Shown here: piece after piece, positions 1 to 11,520 of the stretch
How positions within the stretch are numbered: the first letter of the stretch is position 1
Layout of the letters: every line of letters starts with the position of its first letter
NCBI GenBank assembly: GCA_035610365.1
Contig: CM069432.1
Location: 182,761,027-182,825,026 of the forward strand
Reading direction: 5' to 3'
Origin: Aquatica leii
Lineage: Eukaryota; Arthropoda; Insecta; Coleoptera; Lampyridae
Length of the DNA stretch: 64,000 nt
The notes under the pieces: generated by a model
Databases searched by the model: none
What the model saw: only the letters and a program-made list of their open reading frames with translations
Told to the model about the DNA's origin: nothing
Position numbers and translations under genes: made by a program

Positions 1-327
1 ATGTTACCATTAGAGTATAAACGAAACTTTGCTCAAATGAGGTTAGGAAACCAAAAAACCATAAAGATATTCGCACGCGGTATAACACATACACTTCACT
101 TAAACTTGAAATGTTCTCTGTGCAACACAGATAATCTAGAATCTCTCTACCATGTTTTAATGATATGCCCAGTATACCGTCAGATACGGGATAAATATTT
201 AAATCAGACGGAACAAAATTACGACATAGACATTTTATTACAAAATTATAACAGAGACAGCATTATAAAATACTGTAATTTCTTAAAAGAATGTTTAAGT
301 TTAAGAGCATTTATAACAGAAGAATAA
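1..327 (+). CDS. LINE ORF2 C-terminus (partial)
   Basis: This is 108 residues of the carboxyl end of a LINE reverse-transcriptase polyprotein, downstream of the RT domain. A C-x2-C-x9-H-x4-C knuckle is visible (C38, C41, H51, C56 counted from base 1), followed by the usual basic, aromatic stretch ending in a stop. In this family the region is thought to bind the element's RNA. The ATG at base 1 is only the first base of the window, not a true start. The visible part has no break, so this copy may have decayed little, but nothing can be said of its upstream part. Confidence 0.75.
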   Translation: MLPLEYKRNFAQMRLGNQKTIKIFARGITHTLHLNLKCSLCNTDNLESLYHVLMICPVYRQIRDKYLNQTEQNYDIDILLQNYNRDSIIKYCNFLKECLSLRAFITEE

Positions 328-505
328 TTATATACCTATGTATTTTTTTTTGTTTTTGTTAGAATAATAATTATATGTTGTTATTATTAGAATTACCTAT
401 TAAATTAAATAATATAGTTAAAGTCAAACTAGACTCCTTGTTTATATACGTATAATGTATTATAAAACAATAAAAATTTGAATTTGAATTTGAATTTGAA
501 TTAAA
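1..505 (+). mobile_element. LINE (non-LTR retrotransposon), 3' end, cut by window edge
   Basis: The window opens inside the last coding part of a LINE. The reading frame ends at 327 and is followed by an AT-rich 3' UTR of about 140 bp, then a tail of TTTGAA units at about 475-503. A simple-repeat tail instead of a pure poly(A) is known from I- and R1-type elements. The encoded C-terminus has the same zinc-knuckle spacing as the minus-strand LINE at 7.5-9.3 kb, so the two belong to the same broad clade. The 5' part lies outside the window. Confidence 0.8.
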
Positions 506-1239
506 TGTTCCTTAAGCTTAGAAGGTTTCATTAAAACGTTTGATATAGTTTACTACATAGAAAACACCTAGGTAAAATACTATTTTCTAATGACAGAATA
601 AAACTATATTTCACTGTATTAGAGAATAGTATATTAAAACACAAGTGACAGAATGAACGCGCTTCAAGAATGAACGCGCTTCAATCACGAGACCAGGTTT
701 CATACATGAGTCGCGCAGCAGCGAGTTTATGAAGCGGTCGAGTGTTTGAAACGTATTCTATGACGTGTCCTTATACTATGTTCTTTTACAGAATCATTAA
801 TAATATATTTCTTAGATACACACTTGTGATAGAAAAACTTTCCCTTTTTAATTGTTTAATAAAAAATAAATCCTTGATGAATGTTAAGAGATCACTGTAC
901 TGATAACTGTAACATATAATTGAAAAATTACTTACTTTTTCTTAAATTATTATTTATATTTATACACCATGTATAGTACGCAATGGCAAACAAAAATTAT
1001 TGGGCCGATGGAAAGTATAAAAATTTTTAGTTGGGTCTAAAAGTATTCAATAAAAATTTAAATACAAACTAAAAAAATGCCAAAATTTTAAGCGTTGTTC
1101 CATACTATTGTAATAAATCGGAAGTCCGCCGCATATTTGTATTCATAAATTTTTATAATTTCAATCAAATTACGCGTGAACTTAGTACCCTACGCATCTA
1201 AACCACCTCCAACCGACGAAGCGCGCGCCATACCCCACT
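506..1239. other. AT-rich spacer with a short tandem duplication
   Basis: No coding region or known element is seen here. A 17-bp unit (GAATGAACGCGCTTCAA) is repeated twice in tandem at about 653-686, followed by a small GC-richer patch to about 765. The rest is AT-rich sequence without recognisable signals. Confidence 0.4.
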
Positions 1240-2530
1240 CATGTGTCCTCGTACGTAACCCGCTATAAAAGGGGATCCCCTGAAACAAATGTCACTTAGC
1301 CTTACTTAGCCTTAATCCTGTTTACCTGTGCTCTACTTACCTGTAAACCGAATTAACCTGCCGAAATCCAGTAACGACAACCTCGCACCGTCTCTTGATA
1401 ATTCTCTGTCCGTTTTAATAATTAACCAGACCGTCCGCTATTCACCTTGCTAATTCTCTAATCCGTTTATTCAATAACAACCGCTACGTCTTGACCTTCT
1501 CTCCTGAAACCGACTAATTATTCCTGTTACCAGAACCTGTTACACCGAACTAACCTGTTAAAAATTGATATTCCTGTTAACACCGAACCTCGCACCGTCC
1601 CTTGATTAGTTCTGCAGTAATTTCACCGATTAACCTGACCAAACGCGATTCACCTGGCTCATTCTTTCGATTGTTTTGTGTTTCGATAAATCCTCGTACT
1701 GACCAGATTTCTTGTATTTATTCATTCACGATTGTTGACCTGTTAGTAAGTTCACCGTTAAGTAATTTCCAGTCCAGCCTTGTACCGAAACCAGTAGCAT
1801 CGCAGTGCTAGAACAGTAGGAGTTTAAGCGTACAAAGTAACTAAGCCTTTTGTATCGAGGTGTCGCTACAACTGCTTAGCTACGATTGTTAACTTACCCT
1901 CGACAAACTCTGTTACAGACTACAGTTAACTCGGTACGTTTGTAATCGTTTAACCACCTAGCGTAAGGTAAACCCTCGAGTTTAACAAAAATAGTGCATT
2001 GGGGAACCGTAGCGTAGATTTGTTATAATTCGTTGGTTTATCCACCTGCAACGTATAGATTCACAAGAGCTAAATCTACGAGTATATTAAAACAACAATC
2101 ACCTGAATTTAAGTATCAATCGTAGCCTTGAATGTTCAATACGTTTTCCTGGTCGAAGTAAATTGTATTAACTTCTCGAATCACCCTGGTACTCAGAATT
2201 AATTACCTGCAGAAATACCGTTTGCAATTAAGCCTGTAGTTCATTATCTTCGTTTAATACTTACCTGCAATCAGCACAAAGCACGTGTTGTTAACCTCAA
2301 CAAGCAATCACACCAACTTCCCGTATTATTGTCAACCTGATCCGAAATAAATATTGTAAATCCAGTTAATTTGCACAGTAATCCTTTCCCGTAATTATCC
2401 GATTAACTCACCACGTTCTTTATTGTATTTATTAGTATTTTATCAGCACTAAAAATTACAACTTTCAGATACAAACGAAAGTCGATCGCAGTGTTACCAC
2501 TACTTGGGAATTACAGGATTGGTTAAATAA
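1240..2530 (+). repeat. Non-coding repeat-like region downstream of a TATA promoter; possibly an old LTR
   Basis: The stretch has higher GC than its surroundings and is full of short recurring words such as ACCTG and CCTGTTA. One roughly 20-bp block beginning CCTCGCACCGTC occurs twice (about 1381 and 1588). No reading frame of note exists. A TATA box plus initiator at its start and the lack of coding sequence would suit the R/U5 part of a solitary LTR, but I could not define paired ends. It is named only as a possible fossil; a long non-coding transcript is the alternative. Confidence 0.3.
1264..1295 (+). promoter_or_regulatory. TATA-box core promoter
   Basis: TATAAAA lies at 1264-1270 in a locally GC-rich setting. 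About 28 bp downstream is TCACTTAG, which resembles an arthropod initiator. The spacing fits an RNA polymerase II start near 1292. What it drives is not clear: no long reading frame follows, so it may be an LTR promoter or a non-coding transcript. Confidence 0.4.
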
Positions 2531-3050
2531 AATACATACAATATTTTTATTATACTACATACAGTGTATGCCGAAAATAAATACAATTGTCAACTTTGTA
2601 AATTAATTAACTCTTAAATTAATTCTCTACCTTAGCTGAGCTACCCAACCAGTAACCTGAGCCAGTACGTATCAGTACACTATTAAAAACAAATTTATGT
2701 GTCGCAATAGTTTTTTCACCAAATGTCGACGTAATACAAAAATTCTAAGTAGACAGGGTGGTACCAGGCGCGGGCGGTATCACCGCTTTAAATAAATATC
2801 GTGTAAAAATAAGATGAGAAAATGCAAATATTCCCAAATCAAGAAATAATATTTCATCTTACTTTAAGTAACAAATAATAATAAAACAAGTACAATAACA
2901 TCAACAAAATATAATAATACAAGGAAATAAAACTTTTTAGCGAAATAATTACAAAACAATAATAATTAATAGTTTTTAAACTCTTTTTAAATTTATATTA
3001 TTATATACTTTTTTCTTTTACTATTACTTATTATTTTACCTTTTTTGACA
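2531..3050. other. AT-rich spacer
   Basis: There is no gene here. A small hairpin-like patch (GTGGTACC ... GGTATCAC, about 2758-2782) is the only GC-rich feature. The rest is AT-rich and leads into the transposase remnant. Confidence 0.4.
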
Positions 3051-3405
3051 ATGTTAATAAATCCATATACGGTGCAAAATATTACATTTGGCAAACTTAA
3101 TGAGTTTTGCAATAATTTGGATTTGATTCATTACATCTCTAACAGAGAATGTGGATTTTCTATCCGAGTCATTGCTGCACGCATGAGTTTATCGGTAAGA
3201 TCATTTTTTATTTTGCTTTTGATAATATTTTTTGATATTAGCAGTTTTTTCAATTTTAAACATGGGTATAGTATCTACTTATTTTATAGGTATTATATAA
3301 TTTAAAATTTAGATTGCACAATTATTCACCTACATCACAGGACATTGTTTATAATAGAATCATTAAAGTTTCAGTTACATAGCAATTGGGTATCAAGTCT
3401 TTCCC

Positions 3406-5285
3406 GTCTTTCAAGTTAGCAAAAACAAATAAAACATACCCAGTGAGCAAAACGCTACTTTATTGTCGAACTTTAGGCTACTCAATGGCTGTTAGGAAGT
3501 GATATTGGCTTAAGTAGCTAATTGGCAACTTAAGAAACTTCTTTAGAGCTTAAGTACCAATATAAAATTGCTCAGCTACTTAAGAACCACTTATAATTTT
3601 TTTTACCACCCTTAAACAGCTACTTCATTGACAACTTCTCAAGAGCATTCAACAATGCCTCTTTATTAGTATTATTGTTTCTTGAAGTTGACTTTGTTAC
3701 TTTAAAGTAGCTGTTGTTTTTTTATTAATCATTTATTGTCATTCATATTTACGAAATGGAGAGCTTACAAAAATTGGGACAAACAAAACTAGCTGTTACA
3801 TTGTTTTTATTAGCTTTAACCTATTCTTTTTACTTTTTTCGTAGGATTTTGTGATCTTAGACGTGTTTTTAGTGAGGTTTTTCTTTGCCAACATCAATCA
3901 ATCAAAATCAATGACCAATGTTGAATCCTTATTGACAAATTGTACTGTGACTTCATAAAAAAAGATTCATTTGTAATAGATGGTCTATCGTTAAACAGTC
4001 AAGAAGATATTTGAGAAAGTTTTCCAAACAAAAGAAGGGGAAGGTCAAATATTTTATTAATTTAGTTGTTCGTGTCTTGTCGATTTTCAGTATTATGTAA
4101 GAAATATAAGTACGATTAGTTTTCATATAATCAAACGTTCAATGGTTATTTATTTAATCACTTAGTATAAGTACATGCACTGTTTGAAAACTAATTGTAC
4201 TGCGTACTACTTCAATTTTTTTTCTTATCCTTTCTTTCGTGCAAAACATCTCCAATATGCTTACGAATCACATCCCTTGTAAATCCCATATTTTGAGATG
4301 GTATCCAGTTTAGATAGGTAACAACTTCTAATACTGCTGGTTTATCTTAATAATATATTTCGGTTTTGTGAAACTTTCTCTTTAACTTACAGCGTAGTCT
4401 TTGTGCTGTTGTGAGAGTTCATTTTTATGCACAAATATGTGTCAAAACAGAAATAGAATAAAATGATACTTGATGCTTATTTAACTACTATACCTAAAAC
4501 ACAAAAATACACCTAAAATACACCTGTAAAACATGTAGACAAAACGAGAAGAAGTTAAATAAGTTATTAATTTATTTTCTTTGGTTATTTTTTAAGCTAC
4601 TTAAAGGTAGTAAAATAAAGCTATTTAAGCAGCACAGTTGTTTCCGAAAGGTGGTTTACAGCTTCTTTAAAGCTTTGCTAGTATCACAAACAGCTATATA
4701 AGCCTAATTTTAATGCATAAAAGGAGCTCTCTAACAGCTACATAATTGCGGAATTTTTAGTTACTTAAACGCTTCATGGAGGCTTTAGTTTTTCCACAAG
4801 CCACTTAAAGGTGTTCTAAAGAGTAACTTTAAAAGCTAAAGTAGTTTTAAAACAGCCGGTTTTAGCTACAATTTGCTCACTGGGTAATTAGGAATTTGTT
4901 ACTAATTTTTTGCGAAAGAAAAAATTTGTAGCTTTGTTAATTTTTTAATTATGCATTAAACTTGAGGAAAATTAGTAGTACACCATTCGAAACAATGTCT
5001 TGATGAATCGGTATTCGGTTTAAAATGTGTCTAGAATTTGTTGCTAAATTGTTGTTAATTAATTGTAAAAAAAAGCTGATAGCTTTATTATTATTCTACA
5101 TGCATTTTAAACGGGTAATAAATTCATTAAAACACTTTTTAGAATGGTGTACTGCTAACTTGCCTCAAATTAGTCGAAAAACGCATAACTAAAAAAGTAA
5201 GAATGTTTCAATTTTTTTTCTCGTAACAAATTCCTAACTATATTTTATTTGATTCCGCTAACCTAGTACTGCTAACTTGAAAGAC
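3406..5285. repeat. Palindromic (foldback) repeat, left arm split by a later insertion
   Basis: The left arm is 3406-3436 plus 4887-5015; the right arm is about 5115-5285 in reverse orientation. Shared words in the two arms include GTCTTTCAAGTTAGC at the outer ends, TTAGGAATTTGTTA, and GTACACCATTC near the centre, with moderate divergence between them. Without the nested element the unit is about 430 bp. It lies in the gap of the Tc1-like transposase, either as a later insertion or as intron content. No protein is encoded. Confidence 0.65.
3439..4884. mobile_element. 1.45-kb inverted-repeat element with TA target duplication
   Basis: The ends are perfect 13-bp inverted repeats (CCCAGTGAGCAAA), flanked by TA on both sides. 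The interior holds no transposase but is crowded near both ends with variants of the word AGCTACTTAAG and its complement. Such subterminal repeats are typical of non-autonomous DNA transposons and often bind the transposase. The insertion is dated relative to its host: it cuts the left arm of a palindrome whose right arm shows the empty site. The family is not identified; the TA duplication fits Tc1/mariner-like or other TA-targeting transposases. Confidence 0.75.
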
Positions 5286-6266
5286 GTAACTTTTTCACTT
5301 AAATTAATAACGTTTTTTATCTCGTGCCTTTCAGTAAACGTATACCTTTTTGCCCAGTTTTAATTAACTATTATTTATTTTATTAGAAAAGTGTGGTCCA
5401 TTATTGGGTTCAACGCAAAGAAAAAGGCGCGGAACATGATCGTCGTTTTCAGACCGCCCATAGGAGTGGAAGACCATCTCTCTTATCCAGAGTTGAAAAA
5501 GGCAACATTATCCAAGAGCTCGTTTGACTCCATTCACAACTTCCGCCACCATTCGCGAAAACTACCAGCTGAAGGAATAAGCTGCTATCGACCTATAAAG
5601 AAACCTGTAATAACTGAAGAAACTGCCTACCGGAGATTGCAGTTTTCAGAAGAACAATTAAATTTTGCTTAGAAAGGTGTTTCAGATGAAAAAAAACGTT
5701 CTGTACTTCGGAAGATAGTAAAAAAGTTCTTTGGAGGTCACGTAATTCTAGATATGAATGAAAACATGTGCTACCCAACAGAAGAAGTGGGAGAATTAGT
5801 GCTGCGTACTGGGGGTGGATGAGTTATGTTGGCCCAGGGTAATTAACAAGTGTCGAGGGACGCTTAACTGCTCAAAATTACTTGACGATTTTGGAAGACG
5901 TTATGTTGCTCTCCGTACGAGCAGTTTATCACGAAGCAATTCGGTTTGTTCAGGACAATTCTCCTATATATACGGCAGCGGTAGTTCAATTATGGTTCTT
6001 ACAACATCCAGAAGTGGAAAGAATCCGTTGACCACCTAGTTCACCGGATTTGAAACCTATAGAGAATTTGTGGGCGACGGCCGTGCGTGGGTGAAACGAA
6101 GAACTGAACAATAACATAGAAATATGAAATATAAACAACTTGTATCGCCATATTAATACCGTGTGGGAAAGATTTCGAGGAGCTAATGTATGTGCCAATT
6201 AAATCAATTTGATGCCAAATTGTCTAAAGAAATATATAACCAATAATGGATATTACACTCATTACT

Positions 6267-7503
6267 AGCATGTAAAATACAAATATTTAAATAAAATAAT
6301 AAATACTTTCTTAATCATGTTTTTATTAGGATTTTCTATATCTAGTTTTGTTTTTGTAATATAAATAGTGTTTATGCATATTTTATAATAAAATTTAAAG
6401 TATGATTTCTATTAAAATGTAGTAGGTACTATAATAATCTAAAAAATGCAAACTACGAAATTGAATTTTTCTAATTTTGTGATTTTTATATTTACCGCAT
6501 AGGCATGTATTTTGAAATTTTATTTGGAATTGTTTTAGCGTTCTGTAAGAAAAATTAGACTTGATTTTATAAAAGGAGATATATATCTTTGAATTTTTCA
6601 TAGGAATCATTTAAAAGGAGTAATGGGAATTTATACTGCAATTGTTCCACCACTAATTACGTTTTAATGGTGATAATACTTCTTTTGGAAAGAAAATTGG
6701 AATGTTGACTTTAATTTAATCCAGATATATTAAGACTCTTAGGTTAATTACTATAGTAGTTTTATATTTGAACATACAGTTTACCATTATTCGAGCTATA
6801 AATGGAACTTATTTAATCATAAATAACAATTAAAATTTTTTAATTACTTAAGCAGAGAACAAAAATAAATAGAAAACTCGGCGCAGAAGAATTTAAAACT
6901 TTAAAACTTTAGGGTACAATTTAGATAAATATTTGCAGCGAAGAAATATGTTCTTTGAACGCTTGAAGCTTATAAAGAATGGTTAGTAACCTCGTAATAT
7001 CGCTACAAGTAATGCCAATGTTGTCAGATTTAAGTAGGCGTTTTGCTATAACGTAGGTTTGGTTGCCTACCTTGGAGGTCGCGCTTAAAAGTGTCCAATT
7101 ACTTTTTTGAGGCAGCGTACATATATTAAAGCTATTGTATCGTCACTAAAACACAAATCACACAAAAAATGATTACAATTATTGGTATAAAAAGAAACAA
7201 CTTTTAGCTATGTTTTCAATTGGGTTAAAATAACTTTAAATAGTGCATTTATAATGTTTTTTATTTTTTTTATACTATTTTGATATAAAAATATATTTCT
7301 TGTTTTTTTTCTTTATTAAATTAATTAAACCTGTTAATAAGACAGGTGACATAAATTAGTTGCCGGAAAAAATTCTACATGATTTGCTTATACTGTAGAT
7401 CACTTAAAAATGAAAGTAAATTATTTACCAGAACTCGACTCGGTAGCCACTAACGAATAAGAGTTATTATTATAAGTAAATGCTTATTTTACTGGCAACC
7501 AAA
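6267..7503. other. AT-rich spacer
   Basis: No coding region, tRNA or recognisable element was found in this stretch, which runs from the end of the Tc1-like remnant to the AAT microsatellite. Short chance reading frames exist but have no family features. Confidence 0.4.
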
Positions 7504-7905
<402 letters not shown>

Positions 7906-8071
7906 GTTTATTTGCATTTTTCCTCGTAGGAACTACAAAGAAGTTTAGTTATAAGGAAACATAAATATTTACATAATAAATAAATAAAACATAATTCGGC
8001 GTTATTGACGCTTGCTGAACATAGTACATAATTCTTAGCTATTTACAACATTAGCAATAATCTAAAGAGAC

Positions 8072-9298
8072 TTACTCGTTATGGCAAAATGAACGAATTT
8101 TGAGCGCCTCACGTATATAATAATATAAATCGTTAATTTGCTTCTCATTCTTAATTCTTAAAATTGCACAAATGCCTTCATCTTTGATATATAGTTTAAG
8201 AAATTTTTTTCTTATATCGTTGTACATTGGACATCTTAACAAGAAATGATTTACATCTTCATGTTCTTTTAAAGAGCAAATTGTACATATTTCATTAGTG
8301 TTAATCGAGTAGGCTTTATAGTCAATATAAAACTTAATTACATTTTTGTACGTGACTCTAAGTTGACTAACAAGCCTATGTTTGTTTATATTAGTTCTAT
8401 AATATAAGTAAGATCTTTCGCTATCAACTAGAAAATGATAAAAAGTGTTATAGCGTGTATTTTTTGCTAATTCTATGTCTATTTTTTCAAGAATCTGTTT
8501 TTTGGCATCTAAAAGTATTCTCATTTGTCTATTAAATTGATTAGCGTTTGGAATGTTAACTATGAACTATCCGTTCATTTCCGTCAAGGTCTTTATTTGG
8601 CGTACCCAATTATTCGCATTGCCGTTACTATCTTCTATCAATTGATTTAAACAAATTTTCGGTAATCGGAAATCCGGTAAGTTCATAATTCTCATCCAGT
8701 AATTTAGAGCTCTTTTTAATACATCGTACTCTAATTTCACTTTTCCTATTTCTAACCTAACAATAAAATCAGGTGTACATCTTGGCCAAAAATAATTTTT
8801 AAAAAAAAATTGCACTTGTACTGATTCTAGCAGCTTAGTATAGAATGGTGCCCATACTTCACCACAGTACAGTAGTGTTGATTTAACAATGGAATTATAG
8901 ATGACCATTCGCGCATCCAATCTATCAGTTTTTAATTTTTTTAATATTGCTATTGCTTTCACGCAAGCCAATTTAGGTTTTCTGATAGACTCTTCTGCTG
9001 CACATTTAAATTTACCCGAATTAGAAAAAGTTACGCCTAGATATTTGAAAGTTTTTACTACACTTATGTTTTCGTTCTCAAAGAAAAAAGCAAAATCATT
9101 TTTCGGTCTACCCCTAGCAAATTTAACAATTTTGGTTTTTGTTGTATTTAGCGCTAGTTTGTTTTCTTTAGAATACTCGGATAAAATGTTTAATTGGCGC
9201 TGACAGTTTCTAGCTGAGTCCGATAAAATTACAATATCGTCGGCAAATAACACCAAAACGTAATAAAAACATTCACTTTCTGCTGACTTTTGTTTCAA
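8072..9298 (-). pseudogene. LINE reverse transcriptase C-terminal half
   Basis: The frame contains the RT catalytic box (LFADDIVILSDSA) within its first 30 residues, then the thumb region (KTFKYLGVTFS), a conserved block with YWMRIMNLPDFRLPK, and a C-terminal knuckle C-x2-C-x9-H-x4-C identical in spacing to the LINE at the window start. The frame is continuous from 9298 to 8072 except for one in-frame TAG at about 8567-8569. The first coding residues shown are not a real start; the fingers/palm and endonuclease domains are missing because the copy is 5'-truncated. Confidence 0.85.
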
Positions 9299-9300
9299 AT

Positions 9301-11385
9301 GTTGACACAGAAATACAATGCCTTAAGAGAGGCTGCAACTTTTAGTTAAGTATGCAGTACCTTTAGATGTTTTATTTGATTTTTCTGCACGGAACTTGCA
9401 GTAAAATTTTAATTTTAATTTAATTTAATTTAATTTTTGTAAATGCATTAAAATTGAATAAACTACAGAAATATCCACTTTCTTTATACAAGATACGTTG
9501 TTCATTTGTATACTTTCAATATATCGTTTAATCTACAATGGCTTTTGGCATTTCTGCAATAGGAATACACTTCAGTAAAATTCAGATTAACTAAACATAA
9601 AGAATAAAACTTGTTAGATATTTTTATAAAAATGGTTAAATGTCAATAGAATAGAAAGAAAATAGAAGTAAACTTAGTAATCACGTTCACAGTTTTACCC
9701 TTTAATACAATAACACACATAATAATCTTTTAATTACTAAATCGAACAAAGGTAATGCAACAGTTATCATATATAAAGACAAAATACTAACTCTACTTAA
9801 CGACAATATCTATACATAAATAAACATAGACCTTACGATTAAATTTTAAAGTAAAAACAATAAACTGAACAAGCAGTTTTACGACAACAGACACATTGAT
9901 TTTATAAACAAAAGACTTATAACTCATACATCCTAAATTTCTATTAAGTTTCTGACCTGATGAAGTAATCGCTTGAAGCGCGAAACGTAGCCATAAAAAA
10001 AGCTTAAATGGTTTTCTATGCTCTTCTTAAGTGAATTTAAATTATTTATCGTGAAAGAAATTAACTATGTTTATGTCAATGCCTTGATGTTGTTTGAATA
10101 CATCTTACACAAGTCTTTAAGAATTTCTTTTACTAAAAAAAATATTTTACTTAAAATTTATATCTAAATACAATATAATTACAATAAATCAAAACCATAG
10201 ATTTCAGACGCGTTTTGTTAAAAATGTTTTTTAAGTCTGAACTATTATGAGCTATATCCATATGTCTAAATAACAAAAATCTAGAAATATTTAATATAGA
10301 TTCAATTTTATTAACTTACGCTTCTCGTCGTTGTAAATAATTAATAAAATTAAGATTGTGTATAACTAATGAAAAGTAGACTAAGCATTAGAAAATGACA
10401 AAATATCTACAAATCTAAGCAAACTCTCGCATACTGTATAATTAATTTAAAAAACATTTTTATTTTATAATATTTAAAGTTATTATATGACCAGTTTACT
10501 TAATGAAGATTCGATTGAAGAAATGATTTTATATATATAGAATGCAATGCGAATACCGATAAATAGATTTATATTTCTTATTGTCGGTGTGTTTCTTTTG
10601 CTTTGAGGAAGATTACAGGGTTTGGAAAATGTAGGGTTTGTTATTACGTCTTCGGTTTTAGTCCTATTTATTATTTCAAAATTTAAGTCTAAAGGAAAAA
10701 TATAAAGCATGCTCTTTGACTAAAGGTGACGCTGTGTTTAAAATTACAACGTACTGTAACAAAATTACAAGACAGAATGTGTTAAAAATGCATACCTTTC
10801 ATTTTGTTTTATTAATTACGGTTGTTGATCTAAAAACTCCATATAATTGTTTCTGTTCTGAATAAAACAATTATTTTAATATAAAACATACAATCAGTAT
10901 TCGTTGTTGCCAAAAACAAATAAATTAAATTTGATAATATTCTTTAAACTAATTGTATTGTGTTTTATTGATATTTTTTAAACACCTTTCAACTGATTTT
11001 ACATGGCATTAATAATTCGTAGGTCATAGACCCACTCTCCAAGACAACATTGCAATGTTACATAAATTGATAAAACTTTTTCTTGTCATAAGTGCTACAA
11101 AAGCAAACTTTAGTAAACAAAGTATTTGTTTACATTAGATAAAAAAAAAGTTAATAATCAAACATCAGCAGGTTTAGAATGTTAACATGAGAATATAATT
11201 GTTAATATTTACAAATTATAAATAAAATTTTATGTAGGCACTCGTTATGTATCGACTGGAACACTGGATCCTATTTTTTCTGTGTTTAAAGTGGTAAAAC
11301 TTAGTTTCATTTTAGGCAAGTTTAAATACTTTGACTTTTTGTCCATTCATAGAGAGCTTACACTATCTACTGACAAAATGTTGAA
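9301..11385. other. AT-rich spacer with low-complexity tracts
   Basis: A (TTTAA)n-like tract lies at about 9404-9436. A motif CCTGATGAAG...CGAAACGTAG at 9955-9992 resembles retroelement terminal sequence (listed separately). Nothing else with coding or structural support was found in this 2-kb stretch. Confidence 0.4.
9955..9992 (+). other. Hammerhead-like / Penelope-terminal-like motif
   Basis: The segment carries CTGATGA (9957-9963), then a short hairpin (CGCTTGAAGCG) and CGAAAC. CTGATGA and GAAA are the two halves of the hammerhead ribozyme core, and variants of this arrangement occur in the terminal repeats of Penelope-like elements. The hairpin does not start directly after CTGATGA, so a working ribozyme is unlikely. 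No Penelope coding sequence was seen next to it. Confidence 0.3.
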
Positions 11386-11389
11386 AGAA

Positions 11390-11520
11390 TTAGCAAAAAT
11401 GTATATAAAAAACAAAACCTGACTCACTCAGAAGAGAAGTGAGACAAGGAGACATAATTTTACCAAAACTTTTCACATTACCAATGGAAAAAAGCATTCA
11501 AGAAAATAAACTGAAATAAA
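11390..11520 (+). pseudogene. RTE-like LINE reverse transcriptase fragment
   Basis: One frame reads RREVRQGDIILPKLFTLPME, a clear match in pattern to the RT motif 'RGVRQGDTISPKLF...LE' of RTE-type LINEs. Upstream and downstream the frame decays quickly, and the FADD box that should follow within about 40 residues is absent or destroyed. It probably belongs with the RTE C-terminal piece at 14.1-14.4 kb, about 2.6 kb away in the same orientation. Confidence 0.6.

Larger units (their letters stand above)
3051..6266 (+). pseudogene. Tc1-like (IS630/Tc1/mariner) transposase, decayed, with an intron-like gap
   Basis: An N-terminal helix-turn-helix (residues like CGFSIRVIAARMSLS) is encoded at about 3051-3194 and ends at a good splice donor (TCG|GTAAGA). 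The remainder starts after TTTTATTAG at about 5385 with a second HTH and a GRPSL box, then reads on in shifting frames. Recognisable DDE/D parts are a SDEK block, QDNSPIYTA near 5960, and SPDLKPIENLW near 6035-6070. The C-terminus ends NNGYYTHY at about 6265, as in Tc1-like proteins. Several stops and frame changes show it is dead. The roughly 2.2-kb gap holds a palindrome and a nested element. Terminal inverted repeats were not found. Confidence 0.8.
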
